NCBI RefSeq assembly: GCF_900168205.1
Contig: NZ_FUZE01000004.1
Location: 1-64,000, forward strand
Reading direction: 5' to 3'
Length of the DNA stretch: 64,000 nucleotides
From: Chryseobacterium balustinum
Lineage (GTDB): Bacteria > Bacteroidota > Bacteroidia > Flavobacteriales > Weeksellaceae
The notes under the pieces were generated by a model. The model made no database searches. It saw only the letters and a list, made by a program, of their open reading frames with translations, and was not told the origin of the DNA. The position numbers and the translations under genes are program-made. Positions 21,917 through 29,154 of this stretch are shown one piece after another (position 1 is the stretch's first letter; each line of letters begins with the position of its first letter).

Positions 21917-23192
21917 TATATTCTGGTTTCGCAGAGATTTGAGGCTTTCTGATAATACTGCTCTCAATGCTGCATTACAATCTGACCAGAAAGTACTTCC
22001 AATTTTTATATTTGACACCGAAATTTTAGATCAGCTTGAAAATAAATCAGACCGAAGATTAGATTACATTCATCAGGCGCTCGAAAAAATCAATAATGAA
22101 CTAAAAAATCATACATCCGGAATTAGAACTTATCTCGGTAAGCCTATTGATATTTTTAAAGACATCATCAACGAATTTGATGTTGAAACTGTTTTCTGCA
22201 ACCGTGATTATGAACCACAAGCAATAAATCGCGACAAAGAAATCTACGATTTTTTACAAAAAAATAATGTTGAATTTAAAGGCTTTAAAGATCAGGTCAT
22301 CTTTGAAAAAAATGAAATTGTAAAAAGCGACGGTTTGCCTTACACGGTTTTTACTCCTTTTTCCAAAAAATGGAAAGAAAAATTGTATCAGACTGAAATT
22401 AATTCCACTAAAATTAATTTTGAAAACTTTCACCAATTTAAAGCTAAAAATATTCATAGTCTTAAGGAAATTGGTTTTAAAAAAACAGATATGGTTTTCG
22501 TTGAACCTGTTTTAGATAAAAAAATTATAGAAGATTATGATAAATACAGGGATTTTCCGGCTTTAGACCAAACAACAAGATTAGGAATTGCTTTGCGATT
22601 CGGAACAATTTCGGTAAGAAAATGTGTAAAATATGCTTCGGAACATAACGAAACATGGCTGAATGAATTAATTTGGAGAGAATTTTTCATGCAGATCCTT
22701 TATCATTTTCCAAAAGTTGTCACAAAATGTTTTAAAGAAAAATACGAAAACATTCAATGGCGAAATAATGAAGACAAATTTAAACTCTGGTGCGAAGGAA
22801 AAACTGGTTATCCCATTGTAGACGCAGGAATGAGACAGCTCAATGAGACCGGATTTATGCATAATCGAGTAAGAATGGTTGTTGCAAGCTTTCTCACTAA
22901 ACATCTTCTCATCGATTGGAGATGGGGTGAAGCATATTTTGCCGAAAAACTTCTAGACTACGAGCTTTCTTCCAATAACGGAAATTGGCAATGGGCTGCA
23001 GGTTGCGGTTGCGATGCAGCACCCTATTTCAGAATTTTTAATCCTAGCGAACAAACTAAAAAATTTGATAAAGACCAAAAATATATCAAAAAATGGCTTC
23101 CTGAAAATTATTCGGAAATTACACCAATTGTAGAACATACTTTTGCCAGAAACAGAGCCTTGGAAACTTATAAAAAAGCGGTAAAAGAATAA
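21903..23192 (+). CDS. Deoxyribodipyrimidine photolyase (class I CPD type)
   Basis: 429 aa. N-terminal Rossmann antenna domain (NIFWFRRDLRLSDNTAL) and C-terminal FAD domain with the family signatures WRWGEAYFAEKLLDYELSSN, NGNWQWAAGCGCDAAPYFRI and FNPSEQTKKFD. It uses blue light to split pyrimidine dimers in DNA. The 14-bp overlap with the cyclase gene shows that it belongs to the pigment operon, linking light screening with light-driven repair. A DASH or other cryptochrome is less likely given the AAPYFRIFNP motif and length. Confidence 0.93.
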   Translation: MSKINIFWFRRDLRLSDNTALNAALQSDQKVLPIFIFDTEILDQLENKSDRRLDYIHQALEKINNELKNHTSGIRTYLGKPIDIFKDIINEFDVETVFCNRDYEPQAINRDKEIYDFLQKNNVEFKGFKDQVIFEKNEIVKSDGLPYTVFTPFSKKWKEKLYQTEINSTKINFENFHQFKAKNIHSLKEIGFKKTDMVFVEPVLDKKIIEDYDKYRDFPALDQTTRLGIALRFGTISVRKCVKYASEHNETWLNELIWREFFMQILYHFPKVVTKCFKEKYENIQWRNNEDKFKLWCEGKTGYPIVDAGMRQLNETGFMHNRVRMVVASFLTKHLLIDWRWGEAYFAEKLLDYELSSNNGNWQWAAGCGCDAAPYFRIFNPSEQTKKFDKDQKYIKKWLPENYSEITPIVEHTFARNRALETYKKAVKE

Positions 23193-23311
23193 TCTTCATT
23201 TTCAAAAAACAAAAACTCGAAAATTCATTTAAATTAGGTACCACATAAATGATGCGGGGCATAGTATTTGTAACTAATTAGTTAACATAATAAATACCAC
23301 CACCCAATAAT

Positions 23312-23731
23312 ATGAAAGTTACAGATTTAAAAATTAAAAATCTTGTTGAATATCAAACAGAGATTTTTACGATAACAGAGATTTTCCAGAATGAGAAGGA
23401 TTATTTTGTTAAGATTGAAAATGAAAGTCATGCTATTTCTGTACCGGCAGAAAAGATAAGCCCTATTCAGATTACAGAAGACTGGCTAGAAAAATTCGGT
23501 TTCTTGAAAACTTACGCTTCCGATCAACAGATCATTCGCTACGAGAGACCAGAATCTTTCATTAGGTATGATATCGATTTAAACTCAAAAAAGATTTTTG
23601 AAGGTTTAAAAATTTATGGGAATACGATAAAATGTAAATATATACACGAATTCCAAAATATTTTCTCTTGCCTTTTTGGTAAAGAAACTACAGTTTTTCT
23701 GAAAAGCTCTTTTCATAAGGCTATAGTTTAA
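23312..23731 (+). CDS. Small protein of unknown function
   Basis: 139 aa, no signal peptide or membrane segment. The first half (MKVTDLKIKNLVEYQTEIFT ... ISPIQITEDWLEKFGF) predicts a small beta domain. This opening resembles short hypothetical proteins often seen in Flavobacteriia near mobile genes, but there is no mobile element here. The C-terminal part is richer in aromatic residues and has two cysteines (CKYIHEFQNIFSC). I cannot give a function. Confidence 0.55.
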   Translation: MKVTDLKIKNLVEYQTEIFTITEIFQNEKDYFVKIENESHAISVPAEKISPIQITEDWLEKFGFLKTYASDQQIIRYERPESFIRYDIDLNSKKIFEGLKIYGNTIKCKYIHEFQNIFSCLFGKETTVFLKSSFHKAIV

Positions 23732-23762
23732 AAACTAATCAATTAAGTTTTATATATTTTAG

Positions 23763-23796
23763 ATTTTCCCCAGCTGATGTTGGGGATTTTCTTTTT
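23763..23796 (+). terminator. Terminator after the small hypothetical gene
   Basis: Arms CCCCA and TGGGG extended by A/T pairs, with a T-rich tail (TTTTCTTTTT) on the plus strand. It abuts the 3' end of the convergent DUF421 gene. Confidence 0.7.
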
Positions 23797-24502
23797 ATGT
23801 TACTCTGATTTTATTGGAAGCTTCTACCCAATTCTTTTTACCACAATTATTACAGCTTCCTGCGTTTCCTTCTTCTTTCAATTCTGTAAAACCACAAAAT
23901 GTACAAGAATAATAGCCTGGAATCTGAATATTTTGAATAGGATTATCTAAAGAATTCAGCATAATCGGAAGACCGTATTTCACTTTTTGATCTTCATTAA
24001 AAAAGACGCTTATTTCTCCGGAAACTTCTTCAATAGCCAACTCAACTTGTCCTAAATGAGAAATTCCTTTTACTCTCAGTTCTGCAAAAAACTCATCGCT
24101 TCCTAAATTTTCTTTCTTAAAATTATCTATTGCAAAAACTCCTTGCTCAATAAGACATATCGCTTTTCCTTCAAATAAATTTTCTATTTTTTTGAATCTT
24201 CCTATCAATGCTGTAATAGAAGAATATAAAATAATGATGACCAAGAACACAAGCATCGAAGAAACTATACCAACTTCTTTATAAAACATAGGATCTCCGG
24301 CTGCAGAACCTAAACCGATGATTACCACTAATTCAAAAATAGAAAGCTGCTTCACGCCTCTTTTTCCTAAAACTCGAAGGCTTACAATGATGGTAAGAAA
24401 CATGATGATCGTACGAAGTACAATTTCCAAAAGGAATCCCCAGTCTTCGGTTCCTAAAAATAATTCTTTCCAATTGAAGTTTAAAAAAGTGGCTAAAAAC
24501 AT
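23795..24502 (-). CDS. DUF421 membrane protein with C-terminal zinc ribbon
   Basis: 235 aa. Three membrane helices at about 21-105 are followed by the DUF421 (YetF/YcaP) soluble domain with FFAELRVKGI and a conserved KGI/IEQG region. The last ~40 residues add a rubredoxin-like zinc ribbon, CTFC and CNNC, ending before KIRVT. The basic fold is a known inner-membrane family linked in Bacillus to spore/membrane lipid functions; no enzyme role is settled. The zinc ribbon is an unusual extension for the family. Single gene. Confidence 0.8.
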   Translation of the reverse strand: MFLATFLNFNWKELFLGTEDWGFLLEIVLRTIIMFLTIIVSLRVLGKRGVKQLSIFELVVIIGLGSAAGDPMFYKEVGIVSSMLVFLVIIILYSSITALIGRFKKIENLFEGKAICLIEQGVFAIDNFKKENLGSDEFFAELRVKGISHLGQVELAIEEVSGEISVFFNEDQKVKYGLPIMLNSLDNPIQNIQIPGYYSCTFCGFTELKEEGNAGSCNNCGKKNWVEASNKIRVT

Positions 24503-24621
24503 GATTTAATTTTAGATTCAGAGATTCAAAAAATAAGCCACGAAAAAACTTTAGAATAGACTTGAAACAAGAATCTTAAAATAGTGATGAATAAATGCAT
24601 AATTAATTCAAAAGAATCAAT

Positions 24622-24629
24622 TATCTTTG
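24622..24629 (+). promoter_or_regulatory. Promoter -7 box for the serine hydrolase gene
   Basis: TATCTTTG, 51 bp before ATG 24680. Because it lies inside the longer frame starting at 24584, it argues for the later start. Confidence 0.55.
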
Positions 24630-24679
24630 AAAGATCACAACCAAGTGATAACAATAGATTTATTTTTAGTTTTACAATA

Positions 24680-26062
24680 ATGAACAAATTCTTATATCCT
24701 ATCCTATTTTCAATCGCAGTTTCTGTGAATGCTCAAGATCAAAATAAACCTGCAAAATTTGACAGTCTTTTTACAAAAAAATATAATGATAAAACCTTCA
24801 ATGGAAATGTTTTAATTGCCGAAAAAGGAAAGATTGTTTTTCAAAAAAGTTTTGGAGTGGCAGATTACAAAACACAATCACTTTTAAATAATACAACGGT
24901 ATTCGAATTGGCCTCAGTTTCCAAACCATTTACGGCAATGGGAATTGTAATGCTTGAAAAACAGGGAAAATTAAAATATGATGATCCTATTTCTAAATTT
25001 ATTCCCGAGCTTTCTTTTTACAAAAACATTACGGTAAGAAACCTGTTGAATCATACAAGCGGGCTTCCAGATTATATAGGATTATTTCAAAAAAACTGGG
25101 ATAAATCAAAATTTGCAACAAACAAAGACATCGTTACAGAATTTGCAAAATATAAACCAGAAATCCATTTTCAACCCAATGAAAAATATGAATACAGCAA
25201 TACTGGTTACGCACTTTTAGGGTATATTATTGAAAAAGCTTCGGGAAAGACTGTTGGAGATTATTTAGAGACAAATGTCTTCAAGCCTTTAGAAATGAAA
25301 AATACTTTCGTTTATAGAAGCAGGTTTCAGCCTAAAACTATAGAAAATTATGCTAAAGGATTTATAGAAAACGATTTCGGAACTATTATTTCACCTGATG
25401 ATTTGGGAAAATCATATTATACTTATTATCTTGACGGAATTGTTGGTGACGGAATGGTAAATTCTACAACAGAAGATCTTTTAAAATGGGACAGAAGTTT
25501 ATATTCTAATAAATTGGTTAATGAAAAAGATAAAGCCATTATTTTTCAGGGAACAAAACTCAATAATGGGAAAATGACAGATTACGGCTTTGGTTGGCAA
25601 ATTGGAGAAAATAAAGAATATGGTAAAGCAGTTGCTCATTCGGGAGGTTGGGCTGGTTACACTACTTACATAGAAAGAAATTTATCTAAAGACCAAACCA
25701 TTATTCTTTTACAAAATATAGACACTCCCAAAACAGAGATTCCTGCTCAAAGTGTAAGAAAAATTCTTAATAACGAAAAAATCACAGTTGTAACGGCTAA
25801 AAAAACAGTTTATAATGATAAAGTGCTTAATCAATTTTTAGGCGTTTATTCTGCAGAAAATTTCCCGATGAAAGTTACCGTAACTAAAGAAAACAATATT
25901 TTGTACGCTCAAGCAACCGGACAAGATAAATTTCCAACGGAAGCTTATGAAAATAATGTGTTTGCATTTGATCTGGCAGGAATTAAATTGATTTTCAATC
26001 CCGAAAAAAATGAAATGATTCTTGAGCAGGGAGAAGATAAAACATTCTTTAAAAAAGAATAG
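24680..26062 (+). CDS. Exported serine hydrolase (class C beta-lactamase-like)
   Basis: About 460 aa from ATG 24680, which gives the signal peptide MNKFLYPILFSIAVSVNAQ; the frame upstream to 24584 is probably untranslated. Family S12/beta-lactamase motifs: SVSKPF (SxxK nucleophile and base), YSNTGY (YxN) and HSGG in the KTG position. A small C-terminal domain (about the last 100 residues) follows. Such proteins are periplasmic D-aminopeptidases, esterases or penicillin-binding-like enzymes rather than true beta-lactamases. The next gene starts 1 bp after its stop, so they are co-expressed. Confidence 0.9.
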   Translation: MNKFLYPILFSIAVSVNAQDQNKPAKFDSLFTKKYNDKTFNGNVLIAEKGKIVFQKSFGVADYKTQSLLNNTTVFELASVSKPFTAMGIVMLEKQGKLKYDDPISKFIPELSFYKNITVRNLLNHTSGLPDYIGLFQKNWDKSKFATNKDIVTEFAKYKPEIHFQPNEKYEYSNTGYALLGYIIEKASGKTVGDYLETNVFKPLEMKNTFVYRSRFQPKTIENYAKGFIENDFGTIISPDDLGKSYYTYYLDGIVGDGMVNSTTEDLLKWDRSLYSNKLVNEKDKAIIFQGTKLNNGKMTDYGFGWQIGENKEYGKAVAHSGGWAGYTTYIERNLSKDQTIILLQNIDTPKTEIPAQSVRKILNNEKITVVTAKKTVYNDKVLNQFLGVYSAENFPMKVTVTKENNILYAQATGQDKFPTEAYENNVFAFDLAGIKLIFNPEKNEMILEQGEDKTFFKKE

Positions 26063-26063
26063 A

Positions 26064-26498
26064 ATGAAAATTACCACAATATTTCTACTGCTAATCTCAT
26101 TTTTCAGTAATGCTCAACAAATTATTTCACAAGAAAAATATGTCGGAACGATTGACGGAAAAATAAATATTTCATTTTATCTAAAAATTGAAGAGACAGG
26201 TTGTCCCAGTATTATTGCTTCCGGAATTTATAAATATACCGACAACAAAAGTGCAAACTGGATTCTTTTAGATACTACTTTTTCAGAAAAAGCTCAACAA
26301 TATACTTTTGTTGAGCATTATAATACAGGAATTATGCTTTTAAAACGTAATTCTGAGAATCTTCAGGGATTGTGGATTTCTCCAGACGGAAAAAAACAGC
26401 TTAAGGTCAATCTAAAAAAAATTAAACAATCTAAAGCTGAAATTGAAAAAATGGAAGACGAATTGGAAAAAGCCAATTACAGCGCCAATGATTGCTGA
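26064..26498 (+). CDS. Small exported protein
   Basis: 144 aa. ATG 26064 directly follows the hydrolase stop codon and gives a clean signal peptide (MKITTIFLLLISFFSNAQQ); the longer frame back to 26022 overlaps the previous gene and is rejected. The mature part is mostly beta-strand (KYVGTIDGKINISFYLKIEE) with a charged C-terminal helix and one Cys near the end. No family recognised. Coupling to the serine hydrolase suggests a shared envelope role. Confidence 0.7.
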   Translation: MKITTIFLLLISFFSNAQQIISQEKYVGTIDGKINISFYLKIEETGCPSIIASGIYKYTDNKSANWILLDTTFSEKAQQYTFVEHYNTGIMLLKRNSENLQGLWISPDGKKQLKVNLKKIKQSKAEIEKMEDELEKANYSANDC

Positions 26499-26500
26499 TT

Positions 26501-26821
26501 TTATCGGTGTCTGGTTCCTTTTTGGTGATATGAAACTTGCTGATTTGAATTGTAATGATCATTTAGAGGTTGATCATTAAAACTAGATTCTATATGATTC
26601 TGAGTCGGTTGTGCATTTTCAGGAGTTTCGAAACGCATCTTTTTCCCGTTTTTGTAAACATCACCTTCAGCAGTGCGATACAGTTGATTTTCTCCATATT
26701 GATTTCCATCAGGAGCAGTAAATGTCTGATTCTTGTTGGTTCTGCCTTTTCTTTTGTGATTTAAAAAGACTAAAACTCCGCCTGCGACAATACCTAAAGC
26801 AATTTTTACTGAATTTTTCAT
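26501..26821 (-). CDS. Small single-pass membrane protein
   Basis: 106 aa. One N-terminal membrane helix (VKIALGIVAGGVLVFLN) followed by a basic stretch and a polar, Asn/Gln-rich tail ending QKGTRHR. The segment APDGNQYGENQLYRTAEGDVYKNGK looks like a short beta repeat. No known domain. A box TACTTTTG on the minus strand at 26853-26846 is a possible promoter 25 bp upstream. Its stop lies 2 bp from the stop of the convergent gene. Confidence 0.65.
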   Translation of the reverse strand: MKNSVKIALGIVAGGVLVFLNHKRKGRTNKNQTFTAPDGNQYGENQLYRTAEGDVYKNGKKMRFETPENAQPTQNHIESSFNDQPLNDHYNSNQQVSYHQKGTRHR

Positions 26822-26903
26822 AAACTAATATTTCTTCAGGTAAAACAAAAGTATTGCCAATAATAATTGGTGTGGTATCTCAAAATTATTTATTCGAAAA
26901 TAA

Positions 26904-26931
26904 AAGACTGTCAAAAAATATTGACAGTCTT
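26904..26931 (-). terminator. Orphan hairpin with minus-strand T tail
   Basis: Perfect 11-bp arms and a 6-nt loop; on the minus strand it is followed by TTTTATTTT. It lies upstream of the gene at 26821, so it would end a short minus-strand RNA starting at about 27000-27100. Confidence 0.5.
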
Positions 26932-27137
26932 AAAAAACTTGAGTTAAAAACATAGATATGCATATTGGATTGATACATCTATACATTCAAAATTATAAAT
27001 ACTGATTTTAATTTTTTATGATTTAACGCATAAACCCCTCTTCCCTATTTATAGATTATAATTGATTTAATGATATTAATCAATAATTAAGGCTCAAATT
27101 TCTATATAGATTTCTTTTCAGCTTCGATAGGAAAGAC

Positions 27138-27145
27138 TAATTTTG
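27138..27145 (+). promoter_or_regulatory. Promoter -7 box of the flavinylation operon
   Basis: TAATTTTG matches TAnnTTTG, 32 bp before the ATG at 27177. Confidence 0.55.
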
Positions 27146-27176
27146 CGTTCAATATTTAGAATAAATAAAAATAACA

Positions 27177-28655
27177 ATGAAAAAGATATTGTATTCTGCT
27201 CTATTATTGTTTTCGGTAATAATCAGTGCTCAAAAAAACACTTTATTGCAGGCAGATTTTTGGAAATCTAAACCTGATGTTGAAAAAGTAAAGCAAGAAA
27301 TTACCAATGGAAATAATCCATCTGAATTCAACGGAAATACTTTTGATGCAGTTTCTCTTTCATTGACCAATAAAGCTCCTTTAGAAACTGTAAAATTTCT
27401 TTTAGAGCAAAAAGGGAATTCTGTAGACAAACTGACTCATGATGGTAGAATTTACCTACATTGGGCTGCAATGGCTGGAAATCCTGAAATTATTGAATAT
27501 TTTATTTCTAAACGTTCTGATGTTAATAAACTAGATACCAAAGGATTAACTCCACTTGCTTTTGCTGCAATGTTTGGTCTAAATGATCCAAAAGTTTACG
27601 AAACATTTTTCAAAGCTGGTGTAGATCCGAAACACAAATATAAAAACGGAGCCAATATTTTGCTTTTGGCGATTGGAAACGACAAAGATGGTTCTTTACA
27701 AAAACTTTTCACGTCAAAAGGTCTGTCTATAAAGGATGTAGATGAAACCGGAGCAACTGCTTTTGATTATGCGGCGAGCTTCGGAAATATCGAGCTTTTA
27801 AAATCATTAAAAAATCAGGGTGTAAAAGCTTCAGATAAAGCTTTGGTCAATGCAGCTCAAGGAACGAGAGTGGTTACAAATCCTCTTTCTGTTTATCAAT
27901 ATTTAATTGATGAAATAAAATTGAATCCTTCTGCTGTAAATGCAAACGGTGCAAATGCTTTACAAATCATTGCTAAAAAAAATAATCAAAAAGAAATTAT
28001 TGATTATTTACTCAGCAAAGGAGTTGATGCCAATAAAACCGACAAAGAAGGAAACAATTCTTTAATAGTTGCTTCAGGAGGAAAAGATCTTGAAAATGTA
28101 AAAGCAATTTTAGCAAAAACAAAAAATATCAATGCTGTAAATGTGAATGGAGAATCTGCCTTAACTCAGGCTATCCAAAGTGGTTCTGCAGAGATTGTTA
28201 AATTTTTAATTGCAAATAAAGCAGACGCAAAAATTGTTGATGCTAAAGGAAATAATTTAGCTTATTATTTAATTCAGTCTTACAGACCTGGTCCACAAAG
28301 GGGGCCTGATGAATTTTCAGAAAAATTAAATATCCTTCAATCAAATAATGTAAATGTAACTGCTTCACAAAAAGACGGTAATACACTGCTTCATTTAGCG
28401 ATTGCAAAAAATGACCTTGAGCTTTTGAAAAAATTGAGCAATCTTAAAATTGATGTAAATTCTGTTAACAAAGAAAGCATGACTGCTCTTCAAAAAGCAG
28501 CTTTGGTTGCAAAAGATGACACAATTTTGAAATACTTGGTTTCTTTGGGTGCCAATAAAACCATCAAAACAGAATTTGACGAAACTGCTTACGATCTTGC
28601 TTCAGAAAATGAAAGCTTAAAAAATAATAATGTATCAATCGACTTTTTAAAATAA
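27177..28655 (+). CDS. Exported ankyrin repeat protein
   Basis: 492 aa with a signal peptide (MKKILYSALLLFSVIISAQ). The rest is a chain of about eleven ankyrin units of ~33 residues, with typical starts such as DGRIYLHWAAMAGNPEIIEY, TKGLTPLAFAAMFG, EGNNSLIVASGGKD, NGESALTQAIQSGSAEIV and DGNTLLHLAIAKNDLELL. It is expected to be a periplasmic scaffold for protein contacts. It is the first gene of a four-gene operon, 5 bp before the DUF2271 gene, so it probably assists the periplasmic redox protein; this is inference. Confidence 0.88.
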   Translation: MKKILYSALLLFSVIISAQKNTLLQADFWKSKPDVEKVKQEITNGNNPSEFNGNTFDAVSLSLTNKAPLETVKFLLEQKGNSVDKLTHDGRIYLHWAAMAGNPEIIEYFISKRSDVNKLDTKGLTPLAFAAMFGLNDPKVYETFFKAGVDPKHKYKNGANILLLAIGNDKDGSLQKLFTSKGLSIKDVDETGATAFDYAASFGNIELLKSLKNQGVKASDKALVNAAQGTRVVTNPLSVYQYLIDEIKLNPSAVNANGANALQIIAKKNNQKEIIDYLLSKGVDANKTDKEGNNSLIVASGGKDLENVKAILAKTKNINAVNVNGESALTQAIQSGSAEIVKFLIANKADAKIVDAKGNNLAYYLIQSYRPGPQRGPDEFSEKLNILQSNNVNVTASQKDGNTLLHLAIAKNDLELLKKLSNLKIDVNSVNKESMTALQKAALVAKDDTILKYLVSLGANKTIKTEFDETAYDLASENESLKNNNVSIDFLK

Positions 28656-28660
28656 ATAAT

Positions 28661-29143
28661 ATGAAATATTTTAAAATACAGGCTTTAGGAATTTTAATGA
28701 CCTTATTTTGTGCAGGTTTTGCCAATGCACAGGCTTCAAAATATAAATGTATGCTTCAGTTGACCAGTTATGGCGGTGAAGGTGCTTATGTTGTAGTTTC
28801 TTTAATTAACCCTAAAGGTGGATATGAAAAGACACTTTATATGATGGGACCCGATGCAAAATGGCATGATACATTGAAAGAATGGCACAAATTTCAGAGC
28901 AAAAAACCAGTAAAATTAAATGCAATTACCGGAGCTTCTGTAGCCGATGGAGATAGAAATATTTCTACGTTTTCTATTGAAGATAAATATCTGAACAAAG
29001 GTTATAAAGTACGTTTTGAAACCGCCGTTGAAGATAAAAAATATAATGTTTCAGATGTAGAAATACCTTTTACAACCGAAGGTATTACAGCAAAAACAGA
29101 AGGAAAAGGTTACATTCGATATGTAAAACTTAATAAGCTATAA
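28661..29143 (+). CDS. DUF2271 periplasmic protein, probable ApbE flavinylation substrate
   Basis: 160 aa with a signal peptide (to about ANAQ, residue 24). The mature part matches DUF2271 (CMLQLTSYGGEGAYVVVSLI, MMGPDAKWHDTLKEWHKF). Residues 90-93 read TGAS within NAITGASVADG, which fits the ApbE target pattern [S/T]GA[S/T] in which the last residue receives FMN by a phosphoester bond. ApbE is encoded two genes downstream in the same operon, and DUF2271 proteins are known neighbours of ApbE and PepSY proteins. It is therefore probably a small periplasmic FMN electron carrier. Confidence 0.85.
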   Translation: MKYFKIQALGILMTLFCAGFANAQASKYKCMLQLTSYGGEGAYVVVSLINPKGGYEKTLYMMGPDAKWHDTLKEWHKFQSKKPVKLNAITGASVADGDRNISTFSIEDKYLNKGYKVRFETAVEDKKYNVSDVEIPFTTEGITAKTEGKGYIRYVKLNKL

Positions 29144-29154
29144 AAAATCCAAAG

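Larger units (their letters stand above)
26822..27176. other. Intergenic region before the ankyrin/ApbE operon
   Basis: About 355 bp between divergent genes. It holds a perfect hairpin at 26904-26931 (arms AAGACTGTCAA/TTGACAGTCTT) whose T tail is on the minus strand, although no minus-strand gene ends there, and the operon promoter box at 27138-27145. The remainder is AT-rich without recognisable content. Confidence 0.65.

Noticed and set aside
24584..24679. N-terminal extension of the serine hydrolase
   Set aside because: Contains a promoter box and lacks signal peptide character; ATG 24680 gives a clean signal peptide.
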